57,599 nt of DNA from Mesotaenium endlicherianum (GCA_009602735.1 WELA01007602.1:33053-90651); one strand, 5' to 3'; counted from the stretch's first letter, positions 46,803-57,599 are shown. Translations and numbers: made by a program. The notes: generated by a model not told the origin, from the sequence alone.

Positions 46803-48237
46803 GCGTTGCCAACCACGGCGGTGGCTCCACCAGAGGCAGCGAGATGCGTGTGAAGTGACAGCGGTTGGTGCCCCTGCGGAGGGGTGGGCGTGCAGGTACT
46901 GCATGGAGCGCGGGTCGCTCGTGCTGCTGCTGGGGGAGGGGCACGCGGAGAGGCAGGCCAGTGTGCAGCACGTGTACGGCCTGCTGCTGCAACATCAGCA
47001 CCACCAGCAGCAGCAGGAGCAGCGACAGGAGCAGCAGCAGCAGCAGCGTCCCGCGGGGGGGTGCACGTGCGAGGAGTACAGCGCGTTTGCCCACCTGCGA
47101 CGCCTGGGCTACATTGTGGGCCGCCACGCTGTGCCCTGGACGACTGCTACTTCCCGCCGCCGCCACGCTCATCCCGGCGACCGCCTGGCCACTGACGCCA
47201 GCCAGCCTGACGCTGGCGCCACCATCTCGGAACGACTTCCCGAGATGAAGGGTGAAGCCCAGGACAAGGAAGGTGAGGGAATGCTGCCATCCTCCGCCAT
47301 GAGTGCACCACATGCACAGGCACGGGCACAGTCAGAAGCACAATCAGCGACGGGCGTGGATGCAAGTGGACGTGAGACCGACAATATGTGTGATCCTCAT
47401 GTGTCAGGCCTCCCACCTGAGCTGGCACTCGCAGAGACAAGTGGTGGAGAGACCATCAGTCCAGAAGAAAGGGAGAGGGACGGCAGGCATCAGAATGCGC
47501 CCCTTGCAGTCGTTAACACCCCCAGCGGGGCAAGTCTAGCACCGCAGGGAGACGAAGGCCCTGAGGACCCTGAAAATCTGCCACGTGGCACTGAGATGGA
47601 GAGCCAAGCATTGTCTCCTGGAGAGTCAGCTGCCAAGCGCGAAGCTGGGAACGGCCATCAGGAGATAGACAGCCCTGCGGCGACAGCTGGCGGGGCAGGA
47701 TTCGCGAGGCTGCAGTACGACGTGTATCTGCCCAACAGCCGCTTCCGCAAGACCGACCCCGGGCCGCCCCTTTTCAGCCTCTGCGTCACCAGGTCAGCCT
47801 CTCTGCCCCTCTCCCTCTCCCTCTCCATCTCTCCAGGTGCCTGTACATGTGAGTTTACGTCTCAAAGGTCATAGTCTGATCGAGCTCAGCTGGCAGCTCG
47901 TTCTCTGCTCTCATGCTGCTGGCCCACAAATTTGCATCTAAATACTCCCGAGACGACCTGACCCGCTGTCCGTCACATCACCAGTGCACCCTTTCGTCGG
48001 TGGCTGTGTGCCTGCACTGACGTGCACGTGTGTCCCTGATTTCATGCTGATGCCTGCTTTGCTGTGTGGCAAATGCATGCTCTGGACGGATGCAGCGGAA
48101 GGCCCCCCACCCGGGCTGAGGTGAAGGCTGTCCAGAGGACGAGCGGAGAAGTGAAGGTGAAGTTTGCTGCAGTGGCTGCGGGGAACGTGTCACTCTTCAG
48201 CTTCGACGCTGTCACTCTTCCCACCATGCCTTACTAG
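45577..48237 (+). CDS. tRNA-splicing endonuclease subunit Sen54
   Basis: A structural subunit of the heterotetrameric enzyme that cuts introns from pre-tRNA. Exons proposed: 45577-45878, 46214-46345, 46896-47792, 48096-48237, giving 490 codons in one frame with stop TAG. Conserved plant-type blocks: KEISVARWLPREGVAEV and MWTSIGVTRG, NVEETL joined across an intron to YCMERGSLVLLLGEG, HVYGLLL, EEYSAFAHLRRLGYIVGRH then AVPW, and near the end YDVYLPNSRFRKTDPG with SLFSFDAVTLP. Between about residues 225 and 415 lies a long disordered Glu/Ala/Pro-rich region, and a Gln-rich stretch interrupts the N-terminal domain. The first exon (acidic VEELEDSDEEGG) and its donor at 45879 are least certain. The 46346-46895 intron contains the CT repeat and assembly gap. 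Confidence 0.87.
46662..46801. repeat. (CT)n(GT)n compound microsatellite with assembly gap
   Basis: A CT tract of about 125 bases broken by four Ns (46726-46729), followed by a short GT tract. It lies in an intron of the Sen54 gene, so its true length is unknown. Confidence 0.95.
46726..46729. other. assembly gap (NNNN)
   Basis: Four undetermined bases inside the CT repeat; the gap size is probably nominal. Confidence 0.98.
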
Positions 48238-48426
48238 GCGAGGATACTCCCATGCGCTGCGTTATGCCATTGAGGAATCCTTCCCCGCCCTTCCCAGGCA
48301 TCTTGGCCTCTTGGTCTTGGTACCCATCCACCTTCTTTGTGGCACTGTCACAACAACCTTCACGTACAAATATGCCCCCATGCCTGGCAGCCGGAGCGGG
48401 AGCAAGCCATGCCGGTGAGCAAGCGC

Positions 48427-48483
<57 letters not shown>

Positions 48484-50293
48484 CGTGTGTGTGTGTGTGT
48501 ACTTTCTTTGGAGGTCCAACCGATTTTGAAGTGTGCACATGAAGAGAGGGAGGGTGCCATGTGTACGTGAGATGGTTTTTTGCTTGTGTGGTCTCTGCCC
48601 CTCGGTGGTTCAAACTATTTGTATGTATATGAATGAAGATACTTTGGGTGAAGGTCTTGCATGAGCAGTTGCTTTGCCTGAATGAGACTTGCACGCGATG
48701 TTGGTGAGATCATCCTCTTCTCACAATGCTCCCTCTCTTGCATGTGCAGAGTAACACTCGATCAGAAACAACACGTATGCAGTGACTTTTGGCTGCAAGT
48801 TGTCAGATGCATCATCCGGAACCGTATATGGGCCTTAGAGTTTCATGAAGTTGTGCATGACGAGGTCGGAGGTACTGATTGGTCGATATTGTGGAGCTGT
48901 CGTCATGTGTGGTGGGCTATGGATTGCAATGAGCTCCGTAGTGAAGGCATGCTGCACAAGTGCATCAAATGTATGTTGCAATGTGCGTGTTTGACAATGC
49001 TTCAAGCTGCTATATTGCAATTCCATGTTGCCTCCTGTCGCCATCCTCTAACGAGAATGATTGACGCTTTATTTGTTTTTCATGTGATTCCGTTTGGTCC
49101 ATTCATCTAACATGTAGATATCAATATAATTGGTTCTTAAATGAGGGTGAGAGGACTCATCTAAACGCCTATGTTTATCACTCCCAGTTGCTTGCTTTTA
49201 CATGTTTCCTCGTAGTAACATTGCATAGTTTTCATTTCATGCTCCACCTATATAACTGATTAATCTTGCTCCTTCCGATTGAGAACTTTACCTGGAAGTT
49301 GTTATTTTTGAAAAATGAGGCATTTACTGTTGTTGATCTAAGGTTCGCTATCTGCTTCCACGGTCTAAGTTTGCGAGGTTTGTTTGTGTAGCGGACATGA
49401 TCCTGTGTGTATGGACTGAATGTAGCCATCATGGCTGACCTATACGAGGTGTAAGATAGTGCCACTCGCGCAATGCCTTCAATATACTTCTGTAGCATTT
49501 TTGGCAAGAAAATAGAGTACAACGGAAGAGGAGTGCATTGTGCAGGTTCGCAATAATAAAGGAAGGTTTGGAATTGACTATCGACTGGTTCCAAGCATAT
49601 TCAATGCACATATGGCAGCTCACTATAGAATTCTTAAGAAGTCCGTTTGGTAAATTATATATTTCTAACAGATACGTAATTAGCGCAACAGGACAAGTGA
49701 GATTCGGCGACAATTCGGCGAAGCAGGACGATGTCTTCCCTAATACAAAATGTCCACTGTTGACACGAATGACGGGATGATGACGAAATTGTGACGGCAC
49801 CATCTGGCTCCATCACTTTCCTAAAGTTGGCCAAACTCCAAGTTTCTGACGAATTTGAAAAGAGTCAACCATTTTTAGTTGAGGGTCATTGTATGCATAG
49901 ACGTAAAGATTTTCTCTCAAGAGCGAGTCAGCCAATTAGACAATAGTCAATAGTTAGCTTATCAGGTAATAAAAAATTCATATTGAGTAAGGTATGTCCA
50001 TCTATACACTTTCAAAAGCGTGGGTAGCGCTTGGAATAGAATTTTCGTCTCCGTTTGGGTAGAAAAAAGGTATTTTCGACGCTTTCAAATTTTTTGATGT
50101 CAATCATATCCTATGGTTGACGTAGCACCTTATTTCGAGCAATTCGTATGTGTCTTCTAAGACAAGCCAAGACGTGCTAGGTGCCTCCGCGGTATTCTAT
50201 AATATAGCGTAAGATGCCTGAGGACTGACTCCTAGACTTGGTAAACTTACTCACGAGATACCCCCTAGCCGTCCTGTTACTGACCTTTCATCG
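48238..50293. other. intergenic between Sen54 and SURNod19 genes
   Basis: Contains the 3' flank of Sen54, a CT/GT microsatellite (48431-48500) and AT-rich sequence to about 50200. Only short ORFs without domains were seen; no RNA gene was recognised. Confidence 0.45.
48431..48500. repeat. (CT)n(GT)n compound microsatellite
   Basis: A CT repeat interrupted by TTT, followed by a GT repeat, about 195 bases past the Sen54 stop codon. Same order of motifs as the repeat at 46662-46801. Confidence 0.95.
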
Positions 50294-50691
50294 GTGAAGC
50301 ACGTAGTTGGGAAAAGCATGGAAGTAGCGAGAGTTAGTGTCTTTCGAGTTGTGCTGCTCTGTTTGTGCTTATCTGCTTGCTTCTCAGCTCGAGCGCAGCA
50401 GGGGTCTCCATCTGAAATTGGTCCCGTCATCACTAAGACGTACCTCTCGGCACCCTTCAGCCTTCCACCTGGCGGGGTGACCACCAGATGGCAGCAGTTC
50501 GAGATGCCCAGCGGCCATGTGGCTCTCCGGTCCTTCAACGCGGAGGTGGTGGATGAGAACGGAAACTCCGTGCCTCTAAGCGAAGCCTACCTGCACCACT
50601 GGGTCGTCGACCGCTTCCACCAGAACGTGCAACTCCCCGACTCTTACGCCGTCTCCCTCCTGCAGCAGCAGCAGCAGCAGAAGGAGCAGGG

Positions 50692-50729
<38 letters not shown>

Positions 50730-53700
50730 GGGAGGAGGAGCATCCTGCACTGCGGCGCAGACTCCTCTCTGCGGGGAATTGGCGCGCGAACCTGACGATC
50801 GTGCCCAACGCGGGCATCTGCCAGGCGCACGCGCTGCCCCAGTGGTTTGGGGTGGGTGCGGAGACGCGCCGCACCAACACCTCCTTCCCCGCACCCTACG
50901 GCATCGAGATCGGCGACCCCGCCTCCGTGCCAGCTGGCAAGAAGGAGGTGTGGTACGGCCAGATCCACGCCATCGACACGCGCGGCACGCACGACGCCTG
51001 GGGCTGCCTGGAGTGCCTGTGCGAGCTCTACAACGTGTCCACCGCCAGCTGGCTGGCCAAGCGCATGGCCCAGGGCTATCGGGGGGGCCTCTTCTGCTGC
51101 ACCGAGGGCGTGCGCTGCCGCCTGCGCGAGGGCTACGGGGCGCGCGAGGAGATGAGGACTTACTACCTGCGCTACACGGTGCAGTACGTGGCCATGGACG
51201 AGTGCGTGCGGCCGCTGCGCATCTACCTGCTGGACGTCACCGACTCCGGCGCGCGCAGCGCCAGCTTTGCGGACGGCTGCAAAGTGCGTCTTGCTGCCTG
51301 CGCTGCTGCCCTCCCTCTCTTCTTCCGTTGTTCCTCCCGGTCTGCTCTGCTTGCTGAGGCTGCTGCAGGGGGCCTGCAGTGGTGCCTATTGCCAAACGTC
51401 GTCCATTGGGACGGTGGCAGGTGTATATATACCAGGGGCTCATGCTTCACATCGTGGGTGGTGCTTTGTGGATGCAAGGCATCCACTTGGCGTCGTCAAC
51501 TGTAGCATGTGTACTGCCAAGTGAGCTGGTAGCAGCAGCCGCAGCAGCTGCTGGGCTGTCACCCCCGCCCCTCCCCATCCACCTCTCCTCCCCGTCGTTG
51601 CTCGCCCATGACAGCCCGGTTGCTGAAGCAGGCGGAGGGAAAGGTGCGGATGCCTATCTGCAGCCGACACGAGGCAGGTGGCAGGTAACAATTGCCATCG
51701 AGGTGCGTGTGTGTGCCTGCAGCAAGCGCAGCTCAGCATGCCACATCACCGTGCAAATTACCTGCCTGCCTGTCCCCCGCCCCCCCTCCCGCCCCCCCAC
51801 CCTCCTCTCCTGCACCTCCGCCCCGCCTGGCCCCTGCTCTCTGCCCCAAGCGCTGTGCCAGGTGTCATCCCGGAGTCGCCGCCTGTCACACTCTCAGGAC
51901 GCGGTGCTCATATACGGAGGGCCTGCGTGGGGTGCTGAGCTGGCGTGGCAGGTGGAGTACGAGGTGGCGGCCGCGGAGCCCCACGGGACGCTGCGCGGCA
52001 CTGTGGACGTGTACGACGCCACGCTGCGCTTCCCCGACAGCGGCACTCTCGTGTTTGCCGTGGGCCACCAGCACGCGGGCGGCCTCGGCATCACCCTCTC
52101 CTCCCCCCAGGTGCCTCTCTTGCACCCCCGCCCCCCTTGTGGAGCAGCACGCGGCTTCGCACCGCAGTCTTGACAAGCAGAGTCACCATCCATAGTTCGC
52201 TCGCCCATTATTGCTGCTCCAACGGAGGTGGATTCCTTGTGAGCGCTGGTGCGAAGAGATTCACCTTCCACAGATTGGCCTTTCAAGTGTGCGCCTCCAC
52301 AATCCAATCCAGCGACGAACGCCGTGCAAAATCTGCATATTATTTTGTGCAAACATGCCGCTGCCGCAGCCAGCCATGGCTGCCCGCCCCAACGCACTCT
52401 CCCACTCGACACCCTCATGTGTGATCCTACGCCCTCTTCCCGGCAACGGCCAGCCACAGCTGCACGCACGTGCAGTCTCGAGCCCACACCTGTTTCATGA
52501 GCCATGGCTCCGGCAGTGAGCAAGCTTCTTCTGCCTGAGCTGCTTCTGGCCCTCGCGGGGGCAGAGGGAGCCCGCTGTGCTACGGAGACACCCGACAGAT
52601 ACGAGAGAGCACCTCACTCCCGTGCGCTGCCGCGCGAGGGCGATGCTCTTCTCCTGGATCTGGACCAGACTAGACCAGCCAGGCGCAAACGCCCCCGAGG
52701 GACCTCAATCGTGAGAGCCACAGCCACAAGTCTCGGCCCAGATGCACGGGAACCATTGTGGGCATTGGGACGTTGCAGGCTCTGTGCCGCGCTGCGCTTG
52801 CACTGAGGGGTCCTATGCTGCTTGCTCTCACCTCCCCTGCATCAGCCCCGTCAGCCAATGCAAGCCCCCCACGCCAGCCTAGGCAAATGCCGGTGCTCAC
52901 ACGCAGCACACTGGTCTCCTGTGCAGATCGTGTCGCATGCCTCCCTCTCCCTGCCCTTCTCCCCTCCTTCTAGCGGCAGCCGCAGCGGGCTCGTGTCACT
53001 GCTGGCAGTGGTCGGCGTGCGGCTGACCCTTGTGTGCTCGCGCGTCCCCGGTCGCAGGACGGGCGCGAGATCTGCCGCTCTGTGCCCATGTACGGGCAGA
53101 ACGGCGACACGCCCGGCGACGAGGCCGGGTACATCACGGGCATGAGCACCTGCACCTTCCGCCGCGGGGAGGTCCCACTGGGCGCCAACACCACCCTGCG
53201 CATGCGCTCCGCGTACAGCCGCCTGGGCGGCCACACGGGCGTCATGGGCCTCTGGTACCTGGCAGTAGCCGCTGACGAGGACTACCAGCGCCCGCCAGGT
53301 GGCGGGCGCTGCCTGGGGCCACTGGGCGTTGTGGAGCTGGAGGAAGAGCGCCGCCTCTTCTCGCCCGTGAGTCTCCTCTTGCCCACCCGTAGTTTGCGCA
53401 CGTGCGCATGCACTCGCACGCTTTGACGAGCACGCACATGCGCATTGGAAGACACACACAAACACTTACACGCTCGCACACATTCGCCTCCAAGTGCGCT
53501 CATCAGCAGACAAAGTGAGGGGGGGCTTATCAGTGCTCTGCTGTTGCCTGGAGAAGTAACCAGAGAAGAGCAGACCAAAGCCCGTCACGATCCCAAATAA
53601 TTTCACTCGAAGTGCAAATGTGGCTCTCGCGTGTCCGTATTCGAGACTGGGGCTCAGCCTGCCCAGCTCTGTCGCCACTGTGAGGGAGCGATGCAGGCTG

Positions 53701-54532
53701 GGCAGGACAGGGCAGGATCCTAGTTCTTGAACCTCCACCTGCTGCCAGTGGGCTTGGCGCACGGGAGACGAGTTGGTGGGGAAGCCCCAGCTGCGTGAGG
53801 GGGTTACGTTTGTCAGGGGAGAGCTTTCGTGCTTGCCCCTCTCTTCCAGCTTAGACTTGGCGAGCAGGTTGGGGCCCTGGGGGCTGTGCGTGCCTTGAGG
53901 CACACGCGCTTCCCTGCATGCGTCTCCTGTTGCCTCCGGGACCTTCAATGAACTGAGTTGGTACGTGAGTATGTTGCGCGTGACTTTACGTCTCGCTGCG
54001 GAGAAGAGTGGACATCCCAGAGTAGTGCAAGCAGCTATGTCCATCACAAGTTTCTGAGGCGTTTGAGGAAGCTGCGTGACGCGTTCTAAGGGCGTTTTGT
54101 GTGCTGGCGGTCCGTTTGAGCTGCTACATCTGCATATGGTGTACGAGCAAGGTAGCCTCACGCTGACGCTTGCTCGTGGGTCAACTGGGTCCCGACCCGT
54201 CACTTGAAGTGTTCGTCAGCAGAGGGCGGGGCAAGCTGCAGCAGGGTGAGGTGACATGCTTGCCATCCTTGAGCCCTGCTTCTCCCTCTTGAATTGCCAG
54301 GTGGCAGGAAGTGCCATGGGAGCACTCAACAAGTAAGTTTTTTTGTCCTGGCCGGGTTCTTGTGGTGCTGGAGGTGCAGGTGCAGCAGTTCCTGCAGCGC
54401 ATGCAGCCCTTCCTCGTGATGTACGCGCTTTTTGGCGTGGCCCTGCTCCTGGTGGGCCCGCTGGCTACGTTCTGTGCCGTCCTCAAGCGTGCCAAGGCTT
54501 CCCCCTACTCGGCCCTTGCATCGCACGGCTGA
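50294..54532 (+). CDS. SURNod19 (stress up-regulated Nod 19) family protein
   Basis: Four exons, 50294-51283, 51952-52110, 53058-53366 and 54380-54532, all GT-AG and phase 0, give 536 residues (528 from the Met at 50318). The N-terminus is a signal peptide (VFRVVLLCLCLSACFSA). Family motifs in order: ITKTYLSAPFSLPPGGVTTR, FEMPSGHVALRSFNAEVVDE, LSEAYLHHWVVDR, NAGICQ, YGIEIGDPASVPAG, IHAIDTRGTHDAWGCLECLC, GGLFCCTEGVRC, YYLRYTVQYV, FAVGHQHAGGLG, GREICRSVPMYG, AGYITGMSTC and HTGVMGLWYL. The conserved cysteines suggest an extracytoplasmic, disulfide-bonded domain. The last exon adds one membrane span (FLVMYALFGVALLLVGPLATF) and a short basic tail. An insert of Gln/Glu repeats splits the first domain at about residues 120-150. 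Function in plants is unknown beyond stress and nodulation-related expression. Confidence 0.92.
50659..50742. repeat. CAG/GAG hexamer repeats coding for poly-Q and (QE)n
   Basis: CAG repeats then CAGGAG-type repeats within exon 1 of the SURNod19 gene encode six Gln followed by alternating Gln-Glu. Tandem structure suggests expansion by slippage. Confidence 0.9.
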
Positions 54533-55174
54533 CAGAGGCGGCATGTCCTTGCGCCACTTGTCGTCTTCAGTGACACTAGATCGAGCAAGCCCCACAGAGG
54601 GTGTATAGTAGTCGTGTACATAAGATCAGAGCGCATCCTTGGGGTGTGCGTCGGTTGCAGATACTCGCGCTTATGTAAAAGTCGCCCTGGCACCACCAGG
54701 GGCCTAGGTTGTTCCTAAGACATATGAGGTGCGTCTTGATAATCCTTTTCACAGAGTTTAAGCATCTTCAGTGCACATTGTCTTGAAATCAGAGACTTGG
54801 TCGTGGCTGTGCTCGCATGCAATATCATTATTCGCGTGGAATCAGACAATAAACCTGTGCAATCAAGCCCCGCAAGAAAGCTTGGAACATACGCATGCAT
54901 TTTGCACATCCAGGGGTATGTGATAAGTTGAGGTTTTATACAAAATACAAGTCTGCCCAACGTATTTAGTCCCCTTCTATCGCTGCGCAAACAGATCCTA
55001 GTGGCTCATATTTGCAGATCACGAGTTTGAAAATCTATACATATTTCTGTGCCTCATTAGAATCGTCTCCATGCATACGTGCATCATCCGGTAAAATGCA
55101 CAACGTTTCCCCACCACCCTGTGGTACAAGAAAGGCTTGCATGGCCGCCGCCCGTGACCCGCCAGCGCTGGAGC
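54533..55174. other. intergenic between convergent SURNod19 and NDC1 genes
   Basis: 3' flanks of the two genes; nothing else recognised. Confidence 0.5.
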
Positions 55175-56825
55175 TTACAAGGAGCGTTCGTCTCGATAGT
55201 CCAGCAGCAACGCCAGCTTCTCCGCGTGCGCATGCCGCGTGCCGAACAGCGGCTGACCCGCCGGCAGCCACTCGTCGCCGCCCTTCTCCTCCGCCAGCTC
55301 AGCAGCGCCCCCCACCATGCCGCCGCCCAGCCGCCTTCGGAACTCTGCCGCCCGCATCTCCTCACCAAACGCCGCCACGATGCGATACAGGCCCCCCCGC
55401 AGCACATCCTCCATGGCCCGCGCCGGCACGTGCCTCGCACTCTGCCGCAGCGCCGGCCCCGCGGCTGCCCCCGCCAAGGACGCCCACGACGCCGGCAAGA
55501 CCAGGACTACAAAGGAGGAGACCAAGGCGCGCAGGTCTCTCAGAGGGGAAGGCCAGTTCCGGGCGCTGCCGGCGCTGGCGCTGCTGCTGCTGCCGCCGAA
55601 TCTGGGCCCGCCTCGGCTGGCGCCCTGGGGGGCTCGGGCGGCGGGCCGGCCCTGGAAGGCCTCGACGGCCAGGAGGGCGGAGAGCAGCGAGGAGACGACG
55701 GACGCGTTGCAGCCCGCCAGCTGCGCCGTGCCGTACTGGTCCTCCGTGCGCGACGCGCCCGTCAGCGCCGCGGCTGCTCTTGCACTCCACGCGCACGCCT
55801 GCACGCCGCATTCGCACGCACGCAAATACGCATGCACACGTCGCACACACTCTGAAAAGATGTCACAGATCTGTCGCTGACTGGTGTTCAGGTCGCACTC
55901 GCCCTCGCCCACAGAGTGGAGGTCCAACTGCCGGTACCCGTGCAGGGCAAGGGCCTGCACGGCGTGGGCCAGGACTTGTTCCTGGGCGTAAGGGAAGCAT
56001 GGCCTTGAGCGGTACCCGGCGAGTGCAGGCTCACGCAGAGCACCTCTCTCCGCGGACAGCGTGCACTGCCAGAGTGCTCGGTTGAGAGCTGCAATGGTAT
56101 ATACACACACACAGAGAGCACTAGGTGGCACTCGTGCAGCCGTCTCTGATGCGCTGGGCGGCTGCAAGCAGCTACCGAGGCCGATCCTTATGGGGCAGGC
56201 AGCGCAGTCCAGTCAAGCACACCCGCGAAATGCCCACAGCACGACAAGCCCGGCTGCCCTCCCTGACTGCTACCAGCGGGCGACGGGCTCTCCAGAGACG
56301 GAGCATGCATGGCGGAGCTGCAGCAGCACAGCAGCAGTCTGGCAAAAGCGGCCCAGTCATTGAGCACAAGCGAGCCAAGTGGACGACCCCCACCCCACCC
56401 ACCTGGTAGTGGCGGAACACGGGCTGCACGGCACCAGGTGTCAGGCTCTCCTTCATGCTGGGAGGCCCTCCAGGCCCCAGCATCTGTACACGTGTCAAAT
56501 CACCGGCAAGCGGCTGCTGCTGCGCAGACGGGCCCCGCATGGCCTCCTGGATGCCCACTGTCAGCGCGTCCAGGTGTCCCGTGCAGAGCCCCACCACACG
56601 GCTGTACGTGGCTGCGCCACCTGTCTCCTCGAACAGAGCCGCTCGCCTCCAAGAACTCGCCGTCTCCTCAGCCACGTGGCAAAGGTCCATGAGTGCCAGG
56701 TGGCGGATGACGGGGGCCTTTCTGCCCGTGAAGGCGAGCGCGGCCAGGAGCATGTCCGACGGCGAGGTGTCGGCAGCAGTGGAGCCCAGGGGGGGCGCAA
56801 ACACACAGCGCTCCGTCAACACCAC
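55175..56825 (-). CDS. nucleoporin NDC1-like, C-terminal part
   Basis: NDC1 is a membrane nucleoporin that anchors the nuclear pore; its C-terminal half faces the pore scaffold. Two exons are readable: 56825-56403 and 55798-55175 (stop), both phase 0, giving 348 residues. The first has CVFAPPLG, APVIRHLALMDLCHVAEETA, RRAALFEETGGAATYSRV and GHLDALTVGIQ. Across the junction QPVFRHYQ joins ACAWSARAAAALTGASRTED, which lines up with the conserved region ending in TEDxFG. Then come LAGCNASVVSSLLSALLAVE, AMEDVLRGGLYRIVAAFGEE and LALLLDYRDE. The assignment rests on this ordered similarity to animal NDC1 recalled from memory and would benefit from a profile search. The transmembrane N-terminus is not in the readable part; upstream exons lie beyond 56825, probably outside the window. 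Ala/Gly-rich inserts separate the blocks. Confidence 0.75.
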
Positions 56826-57508
56826 CTGCGCAGCAGCAGCAGCAGCCGCGTGGCACCAACCCAGCTCAGACTCTCAGGCGCGCGTGCAATCTCTCCCTTC
56901 TCCAAGGAAACACGGACCATGCCGTACTCTGCCTCTCTCTCTCTCTCTCAGGGGTCCCTACAGTGGCGGGCACAACTTGTGCGATGCCTGGTGGGGCAAG
57001 AGAGCCTCCTTGGAACAGTGTAGGTGGCGACGGCGAGCCCAGAGAGGGAGAAGCGGCTGCATTGCCTTGGCAGGGCAAGAAAGGTGAGGCCAGGGAGGGG
57101 AAGAGGGACAAGCGTAGATGCTCTGGGATAGAGGAGGGAGCTGCTGCCCAGTCTCAGACAGTCACAAGTTTCACGCACTGGCACGGGAGGTGCGTCCATC
57201 GCGCAAGGAGGAGGAGGAGGAGGAGGAGGAGAAAGAGTGCATGCATGGGCCCCTGCCTGCCTGCCTGCCTGCCTGGCAATCGAGCTCCAGCCTGTGCGCT
57301 GCCGCCCAAGCCCCTTGCCGCCGCCCGCATATGCAAGCACGGTTGCTGCCAGCACGGCAGACAGCAAGGCACGCCTGCGTGCTGCACGGGCACTAGCTCC
57401 GTCCCAACACCTTCCTGGCTGCTTCCATGCGTGCCCGAGAGAGCGCCAATTGTGCCCAGTAACACGCGAGCACGCGGGAGAGGCGGCACCCCATCCAGCT
57501 CGTGCCAG

Positions 57509-57512
<4 letters not shown>
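56826..57512. other. probable intron of the NDC1-like gene
   Basis: GC-rich sequence upstream of the acceptor at 56826-56827 (sense AG). It includes a CT tract (56933-56950) and an AGG/GAG run near 57207-57232. No further exon could be recognised on the minus strand. Confidence 0.4.

Positions 57513-57599
<87 letters not shown>
57513..57599. repeat. (GT)n(GA)n microsatellite at window edge
   Basis: A GT tract followed by a GA tract that runs off the right edge. It probably marks a contig end, as the CT repeat does on the left. Confidence 0.95.

Noticed and set aside
46483..47313. ORFs encoding (ER)n or (SL)n runs across the CT repeat
   Set aside because: They are produced by the dinucleotide repeat and cross the N gap; the region is an intron of the Sen54 gene.
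53466..54203. 245-codon minus-strand ORF
   Set aside because: It lies in the last intron of the SURNod19 gene and shows no recognisable domain.
55870..56060. Possible extra NDC1 exon (open frame with QEQVLAHAVQALALHGYRQL)
   Set aside because: Joining 56403 directly to 55798 keeps frame and gives a better match to the conserved region, so this stretch is treated as intron.
55012..56085. 357-codon plus-strand ORF, Arg/Pro/Ala-rich
   Set aside because: It is antisense to the NDC1-like exons and has no domain; composition is typical of a GC-rich shadow frame.
1..57599. CRISPR array, operon-like or prokaryotic defence system
   Set aside because: No regularly spaced repeats or prokaryotic gene clusters; introns and LTR elements show nuclear eukaryotic DNA.
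1..57599. tRNA or rRNA genes
   Set aside because: A visual scan for T-loop (GGTTCGA-type) and acceptor pairing found only isolated partial matches, for example near 45171; none folds convincingly. A tRNAscan run would settle this.

Overview
The window is nuclear DNA from a member of the green plant lineage, most likely a green alga. A streptophyte alga is a guess, not a demonstration. The evidence is spliceosomal introns with GT-AG borders and plant-type proteins: phosphoglucan water dikinase, a DCD-domain protein, a SURNod19 protein, plastid acyl carrier protein and plant-type tRNA-splicing endonuclease subunit Sen54. Genes are GC-rich and the DNA between them is AT-rich. Both window ends are dinucleotide repeats and a four-base N gap lies in a third, so the window looks like a contig bounded by microsatellites.

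Layout. 152-1626 (+): 3' end of a phosphoglucan water dikinase gene. 3391-4352 (-): DCD-domain gene. 5365-18478: a nested transposon block, in which a decayed tyrosine-recombinase (DIRS/PAT/Ngaro-type) retroelement coded on the minus strand is split in its gag region by a young, apparently intact Ty3/gypsy chromovirus (11127-17806, minus). 21517-28711 (-): mitochondrial citrate synthase in 19 exons that join to 481 codons without a frame error. 31609-32348 (-): plastid acyl carrier protein. 34119-35581: a truncated second copy of the gypsy element. 36375-37124: a long imperfect inverted repeat (foldback element). 38805-40303 (-): SnoaL-like protein, divergent from 40888-41905 (+), a DUF952 protein. 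42499 to about 43946 (-): TLDc-domain protein. 44637-45107 (+): small unknown ORF with an acylation-type N-terminus. 45577-48237 (+): Sen54. 50294-54532 (+): SURNod19 membrane protein. 55175-56825 (-): C-terminal part of a nucleoporin NDC1-like gene running towards the right edge.

The host genes do not form an operon or a single pathway; they are ordinary housekeeping genes (starch turnover, TCA cycle, fatty-acid synthesis, tRNA splicing, nuclear pore). The most interesting parts are the mobile elements: the split direct repeats of the tyrosine-recombinase element, the gypsy nested in it with a 5-bp target duplication, a textbook -1 frameshift signal between gypsy gag and pol, and the foldback element. 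Exon borders were read by eye from splice signals and family conservation. They are strongest where joined frames stay open across all exons (citrate synthase, acyl carrier protein, SnoaL-like, DUF952, Sen54, SURNod19). No database search was run.
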